From Alphaproteobacteria bacterium (GTDB lineage: Bacteria; Pseudomonadota; Alphaproteobacteria; UBA8366), in the NCBI GenBank assembly GCA_021774335.1, contig JAJFJD010000012.1, forward strand, positions 62,001 to 126,000: a DNA stretch of 64,000 bases, written 5' to 3'. Below are positions 17,144-24,885 of the stretch, piece after piece. Both the position numbers and the translations under genes were made by a program. The stretch's first letter is position 1, and each line of letters begins with the position of its first letter. The notes under the pieces were generated by a model. It searched no databases and was not told the DNA's origin. It worked only from the letters and a program-made list of their open reading frames with translations.

Positions 17144-18340
17144 ATGACGGATTTGTTGCCCCGGCAGATTTTTCCAGCCGGCGCCAAGATATTTACCGAA
17201 GGGGACGAAGGTCACTTCGCCTATGCGATTGAGCAGGGCACGGTAGAGGTATCGCAATTGAGCAAGGGCCGGAAGGTCGTCTTGGCTCGGTTGGGCGATG
17301 GTGAGTTGCTGGGGGAGATGGCGCTGGTCGACGGATCGCCGCGCAGCGCGACCGCCGTGGCCACCGAAGAGACACAGGTCATCGTGTTCGAACGCGACGA
17401 TCTGCAAAATCGAGTCAATCAGGCAGACCCGCTGGTTCGGCTCTTGGTGCGGATGACGCTGGACCGGTTGCGAACGGCGCAACGGGTCATGCTGGATAGC
17501 AGCGCCCAGACGCTTGGCAGCAAGTGCCGCGCGGAACATGTGCGCGGCCGCCATAAGCTCGAAGCCGATCTACAGACCGCTATAGATAACGATTCCTTGA
17601 GTTTGCACTATCAGCCGATCGTCGACCTTTCGAATGGTCGCGTCGCGGGGTTTGAGGCACTGGTGCGTTGGGATCACCCCGAACACGGCACCGTCGTACC
17701 ATCCAGTTTTATCAAGTTGGCCGAAGAGACGGGCATGATCGTTCCGATGGGCCGATGGATGTTGCGACGCGCCCTCGAAGGGCAGAAACAGTTACAGGCG
17801 GTTGTCGATGGTGTCGCCGGTGAGTCCCGGCCGATCGGTATCAGCGTCAACATTTCCAACCGGCAGCTCTTCACCAGCGAGGAGGTCGAGGATCTCATGC
17901 AGATCGTCGGTGAGTCGGGCGTGGCCTCCGAAAATGTCGTCTTCGAGATTACGGAAACACTGCTGATCGAAGACCCGGACCACGTGCTCGACGCCATGCG
18001 CAAGTTTCAGAGCAAGGGTATTCGCATCGCCGCCGATGACTTCGGCACAGGCTATGCCAATCTGGCTTTCTTGCACCGGTTTCCGCTGGACATTCTCAAG
18101 ATCGACCGGATGTTCATTACCAATATGGTCGGCGATCCGCGCAGCCGGAAAATAGTTCGCACGATTATCGATCTTGCCAAGGAACTCGGCATGTCGATCG
18201 TCGCAGAAGGCATCGAGGACAAATCCGAGATCGAGGTGCTTCAGGAACTCGGCTGCGATTGCGGGCAGGGTTTCCTGCTCGCGCGTCCCGTTCCGCAAGA
18301 AAAGGCTGAATTGCTCGTGCGCCAACGCGTTCGTTGGTAG
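17144..18340 (+). CDS. cyclic-nucleotide-binding domain plus EAL c-di-GMP phosphodiesterase
   Basis: 398 aa from the ATG at 17144 (AGGACAAAC upstream). Residues 1-115 form a CRP-like cNMP-binding domain with the phosphate-binding cassette GELLGEMALVDGSPRSA (53-69, R67). Residues about 135-395 form an EAL domain. E171-A172-L173 is intact, followed by EITETLL, DDFGTGYAN, KIDR and VAEGIED, the residues for Mg2+ and c-di-GMP hydrolysis, so an active phosphodiesterase is expected. No GGDEF, no HTH, no membrane segment. It would lower c-di-GMP in response to a nucleotide ligand bound at the N-terminus. Its target process (motility or biofilm) is not indicated by the neighbours. Confidence 0.9.
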   Translation: MTDLLPRQIFPAGAKIFTEGDEGHFAYAIEQGTVEVSQLSKGRKVVLARLGDGELLGEMALVDGSPRSATAVATEETQVIVFERDDLQNRVNQADPLVRLLVRMTLDRLRTAQRVMLDSSAQTLGSKCRAEHVRGRHKLEADLQTAIDNDSLSLHYQPIVDLSNGRVAGFEALVRWDHPEHGTVVPSSFIKLAEETGMIVPMGRWMLRRALEGQKQLQAVVDGVAGESRPIGISVNISNRQLFTSEEVEDLMQIVGESGVASENVVFEITETLLIEDPDHVLDAMRKFQSKGIRIAADDFGTGYANLAFLHRFPLDILKIDRMFITNMVGDPRSRKIVRTIIDLAKELGMSIVAEGIEDKSEIEVLQELGCDCGQGFLLARPVPQEKAELLVRQRVRW

Positions 18341-18375
18341 TGGTACGGCCGCAAGGAGTGGTGCGGTCGCAAGGC
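18340..18375. repeat. tandem 18-bp imperfect repeat
   Basis: Two head-to-tail copies, GTGGTACGGCCGCAAGGA (18340-18357) and GTGGTGCGGTCGCAAGGC (18358-18375), differ at three positions. The first base overlaps the EAL gene's TAG stop. No coding role is apparent. Confidence 0.6.
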
Positions 18376-18395
18376 CGCGTGCTATGAAGGAGCTA

Positions 18396-18416
18396 ACGGA
18401 CGGACGAACCGTCCGT
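18396..18416. terminator. intergenic hairpin between EAL and amidase genes
   Basis: ACGGACGG / CCGTCCGT forms a perfect 8-bp stem around an ACGAA loop. No T-run follows, so it may be a weak or Rho-assisted terminator for the EAL gene, or a leader element of the amidase gene, whose ATG lies 22 bp downstream. Confidence 0.4.
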
Positions 18417-18438
18417 GACCTGTCTCCGGAGCACCCCC

Positions 18439-19872
18439 ATGACTGAACCTTGCGAGCTTTCTGCTGTTGAAGCGCGGCGACTGATTGGCCGCAAACGTTT
18501 GTCCCCCATAGAGTTGCTGGAATCATGCATCGCACGTATCGAGATGGTGAACGCGTCCGTCAACGCGGTTGTCGCCACCTGTTACGAGCGCGCACGTGAT
18601 GAAGCGCGCGCCGCGACGGATGCGGTGATGCAGGGCGACCCATTGCCGCCGCTGCATGGGTTGCCGCTTGGCGTGAAGGATCTCAATGATACCGCTGGGC
18701 TTGTCACGACTTATGGGTCGCCGATCTATGAGGACAATGTTCCGGATAAGGATGAAAGCATGGTCGCCACCCTGCGCAATGCGGGGGCTATCGTCATCGG
18801 CAAGACCAATACGCCGGAATTTGGCGCCGGCGCGAATACGAAAAATCCCGTCTATGGCGCAACCGGCAATCCGTTTGATCCGTCCCGAATTTGCGGTGGG
18901 TCATCCGGTGGCTCGGCGGTCGCGCTGGCAACCGATATGGTGCCGCTTTGCACCGGATCTGACTCCGGCGGCAGCTTGCGCATCCCGGCGTCCTTCTGCG
19001 GCGTCGTTGCCCATCGCAGCACGCCGGGGCTGGTGCCGACGGAAAAGCACGGCCTTGGCTACACGACGTTCGGCGTGCAGGGGCCGATGGCGCGCACGGT
19101 CGAGGACACGGCAATGATGTTGTCCGTGATGGCACGGTACGACGGGCAGGATCCGTTGTCGGCGCCGGTCGACGGCGCGGCGTTCGCTGCGGTGCCCGAG
19201 GTCGATCTCAGCAAGCTTCGCGTGGCGATTTCGGAAGATCTAGGCTTCGCGCATGTGGACAACAGCATCCGGCAAACCTTCAAGGACCGGGTCGAGCTGT
19301 TCAAATCTGTCTTCGCGGAATGTAGTGTCGGCGCGCCGGACTTGAAAACGGTGCGGCGCACGAACCATGTGCTGCGGGCAATGCATTTCCTGGCCCGGCA
19401 TCGCGATCACTTTGCGAATAAACGCGATCAGTTGGGGCCGAACGTAATCGCGAACTACGAAATGGCGCTACAGCTCAGCGGCGAGGAAACCACTTGGGCA
19501 CTGGCGGAGCAGACCAAACTTTTCCGCTCGACGCAGAGCTTCTTCGAAGACGTGGATATCCTGATCTGCCCGGCCGTCGCCATTCCGCCGTTCCCGGTCG
19601 AGCAGCCTTATTGCGACGAGGTCAACGGCGTCAAACTCGACAATTATTTCGAGTGGCTGGCGATGACATGGGGGCTGACCATTCCCGGCAATCCGGTCAC
19701 GGCGCTGCCATGTGGCCTGGAACCGAGCGGCGCACCCTTCGGCATCCAGATTTGCGGTAAACACTATGACGACCGCTTCGTGCTCGGTGTTGCGAAGGCG
19801 TTGGAAGGATTGTTTGCGGAGAATGCCGAACTCGCCCGGCCATTGCCGGACATCAAGGCGCTTGCCGCCTAA
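18439..19872 (+). CDS. amidase (amidase-signature family)
   Basis: 477 aa from the ATG at 18439 (GGAG about 8 bp upstream). The Ser-cisSer-Lys triad is visible: K80 in LGVKDLND, S155 in GGSSGGSA and nucleophile S179 in SDSGGSLRIP. Hydrolyses a carboxamide (aliphatic, aryl or N-carbamoyl-type) in the cytoplasm; the family also includes GatA and allophanate hydrolase. There are no gatB/gatC neighbours, so it is a catabolic amidase and not the tRNA amidotransferase. It ends exactly where the convergent GntR gene's stop codon begins. Substrate unknown. Confidence 0.88.
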   Translation: MTEPCELSAVEARRLIGRKRLSPIELLESCIARIEMVNASVNAVVATCYERARDEARAATDAVMQGDPLPPLHGLPLGVKDLNDTAGLVTTYGSPIYEDNVPDKDESMVATLRNAGAIVIGKTNTPEFGAGANTKNPVYGATGNPFDPSRICGGSSGGSAVALATDMVPLCTGSDSGGSLRIPASFCGVVAHRSTPGLVPTEKHGLGYTTFGVQGPMARTVEDTAMMLSVMARYDGQDPLSAPVDGAAFAAVPEVDLSKLRVAISEDLGFAHVDNSIRQTFKDRVELFKSVFAECSVGAPDLKTVRRTNHVLRAMHFLARHRDHFANKRDQLGPNVIANYEMALQLSGEETTWALAEQTKLFRSTQSFFEDVDILICPAVAIPPFPVEQPYCDEVNGVKLDNYFEWLAMTWGLTIPGNPVTALPCGLEPSGAPFGIQICGKHYDDRFVLGVAKALEGLFAENAELARPLPDIKALAA

Positions 19873-20574
19873 CTATTCGGCTGCTGCTGACCCTGCCACA
19901 TTGTCTTCGTGGAGGGATTGCTTGACGGTTTCACATGTCTTGCGGAGATGGTCTTTCAGGATCGACCCGAGCGTGCCGCCATCGCGCGTTTCGAGCGCCG
20001 TGAGGATTTGTTCGTGCTCGTCGAGCGCTTCGGCCCATCGCGGTTTAGAGATGTTGGCGATGTAACGGGCACGGCGGATTCGTCCGGCAAGACCGCTGTA
20101 GACGGTCATGAGCGTCCGGTTGCCGCCGATCTCGAAAATCTTGCCATGAATTTCCTGGTTGAGCCGGAAGTAGGGCATCAATTCGCCCCGCGCATGGTGG
20201 AGCGCCATTTGGTAGTGCAGGGCTTTTACTTCAGCCAACTGCTCCCCGGTGATGTGCTTTGCCGCAAGCTCGCCGGCCAACGCTTCGAGCGTGCCCATCA
20301 CTTCGAACATTTCTTCCACGTCTTCTTCGGTGAGCTGCAACACGCGGGCGCCGCGATTGGGCGCCAGTTCGATCAAGCCTTCCGACGCGAGTACCTTGAG
20401 CGCTTCGCGCAGCGGCGTTCGGGAGACGCCGAACCGCTCGCAGAGCACCCGCTCCGGAATGTGCGATCCTGGGGCGAGCTCGCCTTCGACGATTAGGTCG
20501 CGAATACCCGACACCACATCACCGTAACGCGGTTTTCCCGATGGTTTCGCTGCTCCGTCGTCGATTTCAGCCAC
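19873..20574 (-). CDS. GntR family transcriptional regulator, FCD (FadR-type) subfamily
   Basis: 233 aa. The N-terminal winged helix (about 15-80) shows GSHIPERVLCERFGVSRTPL and REALKVLASEGLIELAPNRGARV, the standard GntR HTH. The C-terminal all-helical FCD domain (about 95-225) carries the Asp/His metal-binding style (HARGELMPYFRLNQEIHGKIFE). It is the distal gene of an operon with the FAD/Fe-S oxidoreductase (18-bp gap). It is therefore the obvious regulator of the divergent promoter at 23518-23693, where two TTGCATGCAA palindromes lie. The effector is probably a carboxylate handled by the oxidoreductase or aminotransferase, such as glycolate, glyoxylate or a 2-hydroxy acid. Confidence 0.9.
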   Translation of the reverse strand: MAEIDDGAAKPSGKPRYGDVVSGIRDLIVEGELAPGSHIPERVLCERFGVSRTPLREALKVLASEGLIELAPNRGARVLQLTEEDVEEMFEVMGTLEALAGELAAKHITGEQLAEVKALHYQMALHHARGELMPYFRLNQEIHGKIFEIGGNRTLMTVYSGLAGRIRRARYIANISKPRWAEALDEHEQILTALETRDGGTLGSILKDHLRKTCETVKQSLHEDNVAGSAAAE

Positions 20575-20592
20575 GCGATTCCTCGTATCCGT

Positions 20593-23517
20593 TTAAGGCA
20601 GCGCCGCTTCCAGAACGCGGGCGACGTGGATTGCATGCCGGTCCGCACCGTCGGCAATCTGATGGCGGCAACTCGTTCCGTCCGCGACGACCAGCGTCTC
20701 GTCCGGTGTTTCGCGCACCGCCGGCAGCAGCGATAGTTCCGCCATCTTCATGGAGATATCGTAATTTTCCGCATCGTATCCGAAAGCGCCAGCCATACCG
20801 CAGCAGCTTGACGGGATCGTATGTACGTTCAGACCGGGGACCAAGCGCAACACCGTTTCAACCGCGCTCATGGCGGCGAATGCCTTCTGATGGCAATGTC
20901 CGTGCAGGACGGCTTCCTTCGCATCGAGTGGTTTCAAGGGAAGGGTGAGGTCGTTCTGCGCGGCCCGCTCGGCGAGGAACTCTTCCAGCAATTTTGCCTG
21001 GCCGGCAAGTGCGTCGGTTTCTTCGCCGGGCAGCATCGCGGTGAATTCGTCCCGCAGCGTTAGAAGACAGGACGGTTCGAGCCCGACAACTGGTACGCCC
21101 CGTTCGACGAAGGGCCGCAGCGCGTCCAGTGTACGCCGTGCCTCGCGTTTGGCTTCCTCAACAAGGCCGACTGCGAGGAATGTGCGCCCGCAGCAGAGCG
21201 GCCGGTCGCCGTCATCGGCTTTCGGCGTATGGACCGTATAGCCCGCCGCTTCCAGGACCCGCGACGCGGCGCGCGCATTTTCCGGTTCGAAATAGGTGTT
21301 GAATGTGTCGGCGAGCAGGACGACGTCTTTGCCGTCCGGCGAATTCGGCGTTGATCCTGTCGGGCGGAAGTAATCTTGGCGCCAGCGCGGCAACGTGCGT
21401 TTCCGGCTGAATCCGGCAATCTTCTCCGACAGCCAGGCCAATCCGGGGATCCGGTCGCGCAGGTTCGCAAGCCCGCTCAGCCGGGCCGCCCATGGCGCAT
21501 AGCGCGGCAGATATCCGACGAGCCGATCCTGCAGCGTCAGACCATTCTTCAGTCGATGATGGTGTAGGAACTCGATCTTCATGCGCGCCATATCCACGCC
21601 AGTAGGGCATTCGCGCTTGCAGCCCTTGCAGCCGACACAGAGCTTCATGGTGTCGTACATGGCGTCGGACGTGAAGGCATCGTCGCCGAGCTGGCCCGAC
21701 AAGGCGAGGCGTAGCGTGTTGGCGCGCCCGCGGGTCAGGTGCTGTTCTTCGCCCGTGGCACGGAAAGACGGGCACATGACATTGGCGTCGAACTTCCGGC
21801 AGGCACCATTGTTGTTGCACATCTCGACCGCACCGCCGAGGCCGCCCCAGTCGGACCAATCGAGAACAGTGTCGATCGGCTGGACCTTGTACCCGGGCTT
21901 GAACCGGAACAGCGAGCGATCATCCATCTTCGATGGCCGCACGATTTTTCCGGGGTTCAGCAGCCCTTTCGGATCGAACAGATCTTTTACTTCCTCGAAG
22001 GATCCAGTCATGCGCGGGCCGAACATCGCTTCGTGGAATTCCGAGCGGACGAGGCCATCGCCATGCTCGCCGGAATGGGAGCCCTTGTACTCCCGCACCA
22101 TCGCAAAGGCTTCCTCGGCAATGGCGCGCATTTTCCGGGCGCCATCCTCTTCCTTCAGATTGACGATCGGGCGGACATGCAGACAACCGACCGAGGCGTG
22201 CGCGTACCAGGTACCCTTGGTGCCGTATTTCTCGAAGACTCGGGTGAGGCGGCTTGTGTACTCAGCTAAATCCTCCAGCGGGACGGCGCAATCCTCGATG
22301 AAGGAAATCGGTTTCCCATCGCCCTTCATCGACATCATGATGTTGAGGCCGGACTTGCGGACTTCCCAGAATTCTCGTTGGTCCGCGCCCGTGGTCGCCT
22401 TGACCACCGCGTTGGGGAAGCCCATATCGCCCATCAACTCGTCGAGTTGTTGCAGTTTGACGAGTTGTTCCTCTTCGCTGTCTCCGGCGAACTCCACGAG
22501 GAGTAAGGCATCGGGCTCGCCCTGCACGAAGCGTTCGATAGTCGGGCGGAAAATTGGGATATCGCGCGCCAGCTCCATCATCGTGCGGTCGACCAGCTCC
22601 ACTGCGGTCGGACCCAGCTTGACGATATGCTGCGTCGACTCCATCGCCTTGTAGAAGGTTGGGAAGTGGCAGATGCCCAACACCTTATGCTTGGGCAGGC
22701 GATGCAGCTTCAGATCGATGGCGGTCGAGAAGGCGAGGGTGCCTTCGGACCCGACCAGAAGATGGGCGAGATTGACCTCGGCAGCACCCGGCCGGTTCGA
22801 GTGGCCGGGGACCAGTGCGTCGATGTTGTAGCCGCCGACCCGCCGCATCAAGGGCGGGAATTTGTCGCGGATTTCATCGGCTTCGCGCGCGCCCAGGTCC
22901 ACCAATTTCTTGCTGAGTTGGCGAAACTCGGCGGATGTCTCCGGTGCATCGGCATCCATTTTTATCGCGCCGAAATGGTGGCTGCTGCCGTCGGCCAGGA
23001 TCGCATCGATGCCGTGGACGTTATCGCGCATCGTGCCGTATTGGATCGAGCGTGCGCCGCAGCTATTGTTGCCGGTCATGCCGCCGATGGTTGCCCGACT
23101 CGACGTCGATACGTCGACCATGAACATCAAGCCGTGGCGATTAAGGAAACCATTAAGCTGATCGAGCGCCACGCCCGGCTGCACGGTGATCCGCTCGGCG
23201 TCCGGATCGAACTCGACAATGTTATTGAGATGTTTGCTGACGTCGATGACCAGTGCTTCGCCGACGGTTTGTCCGCACTGGGATGTGCCGCCGCCGCGTG
23301 GCAGGACGGGGATGCCGCGGTCCACTGCGATTTCGATCGACCGACGTATATCCGCTTCCGATTTGGGTACGACCACGCCGATCGGTTCGATCTGGTAGTG
23401 CGACGCATCGGTGCTGTACCGGCCGCGGCTGAACGCGTCAAACAGGACCTCGCCCTCGATTTCCCGGCGCAGGGTTGCGGCGAGGGCGCTGTCACCGATT
23501 TGAGGATTCTTCTTCAT
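20593..23517 (-). CDS. FAD-linked oxidase/Fe-S oxidoreductase fusion (YdiJ-like 2-hydroxyacid dehydrogenase)
   Basis: 974 aa. The N-terminal PCMH-type FAD-binding domain (about 35-260) includes LPRGGGTSQCGQTVGEALV and the TGNNSCGARSIQYG nucleotide motif. It is followed by the FAD-oxidase C-terminal domain (about 270-540), a ferredoxin segment with CVGCKGCKREC (near 625-640), and a C-terminal CCG-type cysteine-rich region (GHCHQKAF, SSCCGMAG). This order matches YdiJ-like D-2-hydroxyglutarate/D-lactate-type dehydrogenases of about 1000 aa, which pass electrons to quinone or another acceptor. First gene of the operon with the FCD regulator; divergent from a serine-glyoxylate-type aminotransferase. 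That context fits glycolate or another 2-hydroxy acid, though the substrate is inferred. Confidence 0.85.
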   Translation of the reverse strand: MKKNPQIGDSALAATLRREIEGEVLFDAFSRGRYSTDASHYQIEPIGVVVPKSEADIRRSIEIAVDRGIPVLPRGGGTSQCGQTVGEALVIDVSKHLNNIVEFDPDAERITVQPGVALDQLNGFLNRHGLMFMVDVSTSSRATIGGMTGNNSCGARSIQYGTMRDNVHGIDAILADGSSHHFGAIKMDADAPETSAEFRQLSKKLVDLGAREADEIRDKFPPLMRRVGGYNIDALVPGHSNRPGAAEVNLAHLLVGSEGTLAFSTAIDLKLHRLPKHKVLGICHFPTFYKAMESTQHIVKLGPTAVELVDRTMMELARDIPIFRPTIERFVQGEPDALLLVEFAGDSEEEQLVKLQQLDELMGDMGFPNAVVKATTGADQREFWEVRKSGLNIMMSMKGDGKPISFIEDCAVPLEDLAEYTSRLTRVFEKYGTKGTWYAHASVGCLHVRPIVNLKEEDGARKMRAIAEEAFAMVREYKGSHSGEHGDGLVRSEFHEAMFGPRMTGSFEEVKDLFDPKGLLNPGKIVRPSKMDDRSLFRFKPGYKVQPIDTVLDWSDWGGLGGAVEMCNNNGACRKFDANVMCPSFRATGEEQHLTRGRANTLRLALSGQLGDDAFTSDAMYDTMKLCVGCKGCKRECPTGVDMARMKIEFLHHHRLKNGLTLQDRLVGYLPRYAPWAARLSGLANLRDRIPGLAWLSEKIAGFSRKRTLPRWRQDYFRPTGSTPNSPDGKDVVLLADTFNTYFEPENARAASRVLEAAGYTVHTPKADDGDRPLCCGRTFLAVGLVEEAKREARRTLDALRPFVERGVPVVGLEPSCLLTLRDEFTAMLPGEETDALAGQAKLLEEFLAERAAQNDLTLPLKPLDAKEAVLHGHCHQKAFAAMSAVETVLRLVPGLNVHTIPSSCCGMAGAFGYDAENYDISMKMAELSLLPAVRETPDETLVVADGTSCRHQIADGADRHAIHVARVLEAALP

Positions 23518-23555
23518 CGATTTCTCTTACAGCACTGGGAATTGCCGTAAAATAC

Positions 23556-23573
23556 CATTTTGCATGCAAAATG
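23556..23573. promoter_or_regulatory. GntR/FCD operator candidate, site 1
   Basis: CATTTTGCATGCAAAATG is a perfect 18-bp palindrome 38 bp upstream of the oxidoreductase ATG. Its core TTGCATGCAA recurs in site 2, 106 bp away centre to centre. FCD-type GntR proteins typically bind short T/A-flanked palindromes of this kind; the cognate regulator is probably the one at 19873-20574. Confidence 0.7.
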
Positions 23574-23662
23574 CAACATCGGAGAATTGAGAAGAGTGTC
23601 GTTAATATATTGAAATTACGATAACAAATAAATGATTTGGAATTAAAGACGCTGGTTTGTAT

Positions 23663-23678
23663 AAATTGCATGCAAAAT
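23663..23678. promoter_or_regulatory. GntR/FCD operator candidate, site 2
   Basis: AAATTGCATGCAAAAT contains the core TTGCATGCAA (23666-23675). The core ends 18 bp before the aminotransferase ATG, a position suited to repression of that gene. It shares 13 contiguous bases (TTGCATGCAAAAT) with site 1. The two centres are 106 bp apart, about ten helical turns, which would permit looping. Confidence 0.65.
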
Positions 23679-23693
23679 TTGGAGTAGCAAACG

Positions 23694-24884
23694 ATGCCTC
23701 ATCGAAGCGGCCGGCATTTCCTGCAAATCCCGGGTCCCACGAATGTGCCGGACCGGGTATTGCGCGCCATGGACCATCCGACCATCGACCATCGCGGCCC
23801 TGATTTCGGGCGGCTTGGCCTCGAGGTATTGCAAGGCATGAAAGGTGTCTTCAAGACGGAGAGTGAGGTGTTCATCCTCCCGTCTTCCGGCACTGGTGCC
23901 TGGGAGGCCGCGCTGGTTAACACGCTGTCGCCGGGCGATCAGGTCCTGATGTATGAGACAGGGCAGTTCGCGACCTTGTGGCATGAGCTCGCCGAACGCC
24001 TTCAACTGGACCCGGTCTTCATTGGGGGTGATTGGCGGCATGGCGCGGACCCCGATGCTTTGGAGAGCCGGCTCGCCGAGGACAAAGATCACGCGATCAA
24101 GGCGGTGTGCGTCGTCCACAATGAAACGTCGACGGGCACGACATCGCGCATCGCGGAAGTCCGGAAGGCAATCGACGCCGCAAAGCATCCCGCGCTGCTG
24201 CTGGTCGATACGATCTCATCGTTAGGTTCGATCGATTTCCGCCATGACGAATGGGGCGTCGACGTCACCATCGGTGGGTCGCAGAAAGGTTTGATGCTGC
24301 CGCCTGGGCTCGGGTTCAATGCGGTCAGCGAGAAAGCGCGCCGCGCTGCCGAGACGTCGGGTATGGCGAAGTCCTATTGGTCGTGGGAGGCGATGCGTGG
24401 CCCTAACGCGACTGGATATTTCCCATCGACCCCGGCGACGAACCTGCTCTACGGGCTCCGGGAAGCGATCGACATGCTGAACGAAGAGGGGTTGGACAAT
24501 GTCTTTGCCCGGCATGATCGCTTCGCCGAGGCGACCCGCCGCGCCGTGCGCGGTTGGGGGTTGGAAATTCTGTGCCAGGACGAACGCGAATACTCAAGTG
24601 CCCTGACCGCCGTGCTGCTGCCGGAAGGCCATGACGCCGATGCCTTCCGCAAGGTCGTGCTGGAAAATTTCGACATGTCTCTTGGCAACGGGCTCGGTAA
24701 GGTGGCGGGCAAGGTCTTCCGGATCGGACATCTCGGCGACTTTAATGAATTGATGTTGGCTGGGACGTTGTGCGGTGTCGAAATGGGGCTGGGTCTGGCC
24801 GGTGTGCCGCATGAGAAGAAAGGCGTCGCCGCGGCGCTCGACTATCTGGCGCATGGCGGTAACGCCGCGCCGGCGTCGACCTGA
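23694..24884 (+). CDS. class V PLP aminotransferase, serine-glyoxylate aminotransferase-like
   Basis: 396 aa, the usual length of SgaA/AGXT-type enzymes. It begins with the conserved QIPGPTNVPDRVLRAM (11-26) and RGPDF (34-38). SSGTGAWEA (64-72) binds PLP phosphate, D172 in LLLVDTISSLGS contacts the ring nitrogen, and K198 in GGSQKGLMLPPG is the Schiff-base lysine. Transfers the amino group of serine (or another amino acid) to glyoxylate, giving glycine and hydroxypyruvate. Divergent from a YdiJ-like hydroxy-acid dehydrogenase across an operator-containing gap, a sensible pair for glycolate/glyoxylate use. It ends 1 bp from the convergent acyltransferase gene. Confidence 0.88.
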   Translation: MPHRSGRHFLQIPGPTNVPDRVLRAMDHPTIDHRGPDFGRLGLEVLQGMKGVFKTESEVFILPSSGTGAWEAALVNTLSPGDQVLMYETGQFATLWHELAERLQLDPVFIGGDWRHGADPDALESRLAEDKDHAIKAVCVVHNETSTGTTSRIAEVRKAIDAAKHPALLLVDTISSLGSIDFRHDEWGVDVTIGGSQKGLMLPPGLGFNAVSEKARRAAETSGMAKSYWSWEAMRGPNATGYFPSTPATNLLYGLREAIDMLNEEGLDNVFARHDRFAEATRRAVRGWGLEILCQDEREYSSALTAVLLPEGHDADAFRKVVLENFDMSLGNGLGKVAGKVFRIGHLGDFNELMLAGTLCGVEMGLGLAGVPHEKKGVAAALDYLAHGGNAAPAST

Positions 24885-24885
24885 T

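Noticed and set aside
22627-23550. 307-codon plus-strand frame opposite the FAD oxidoreductase
   Set aside because: Entirely antisense to clear FAD-binding motifs, no recognisable domain.
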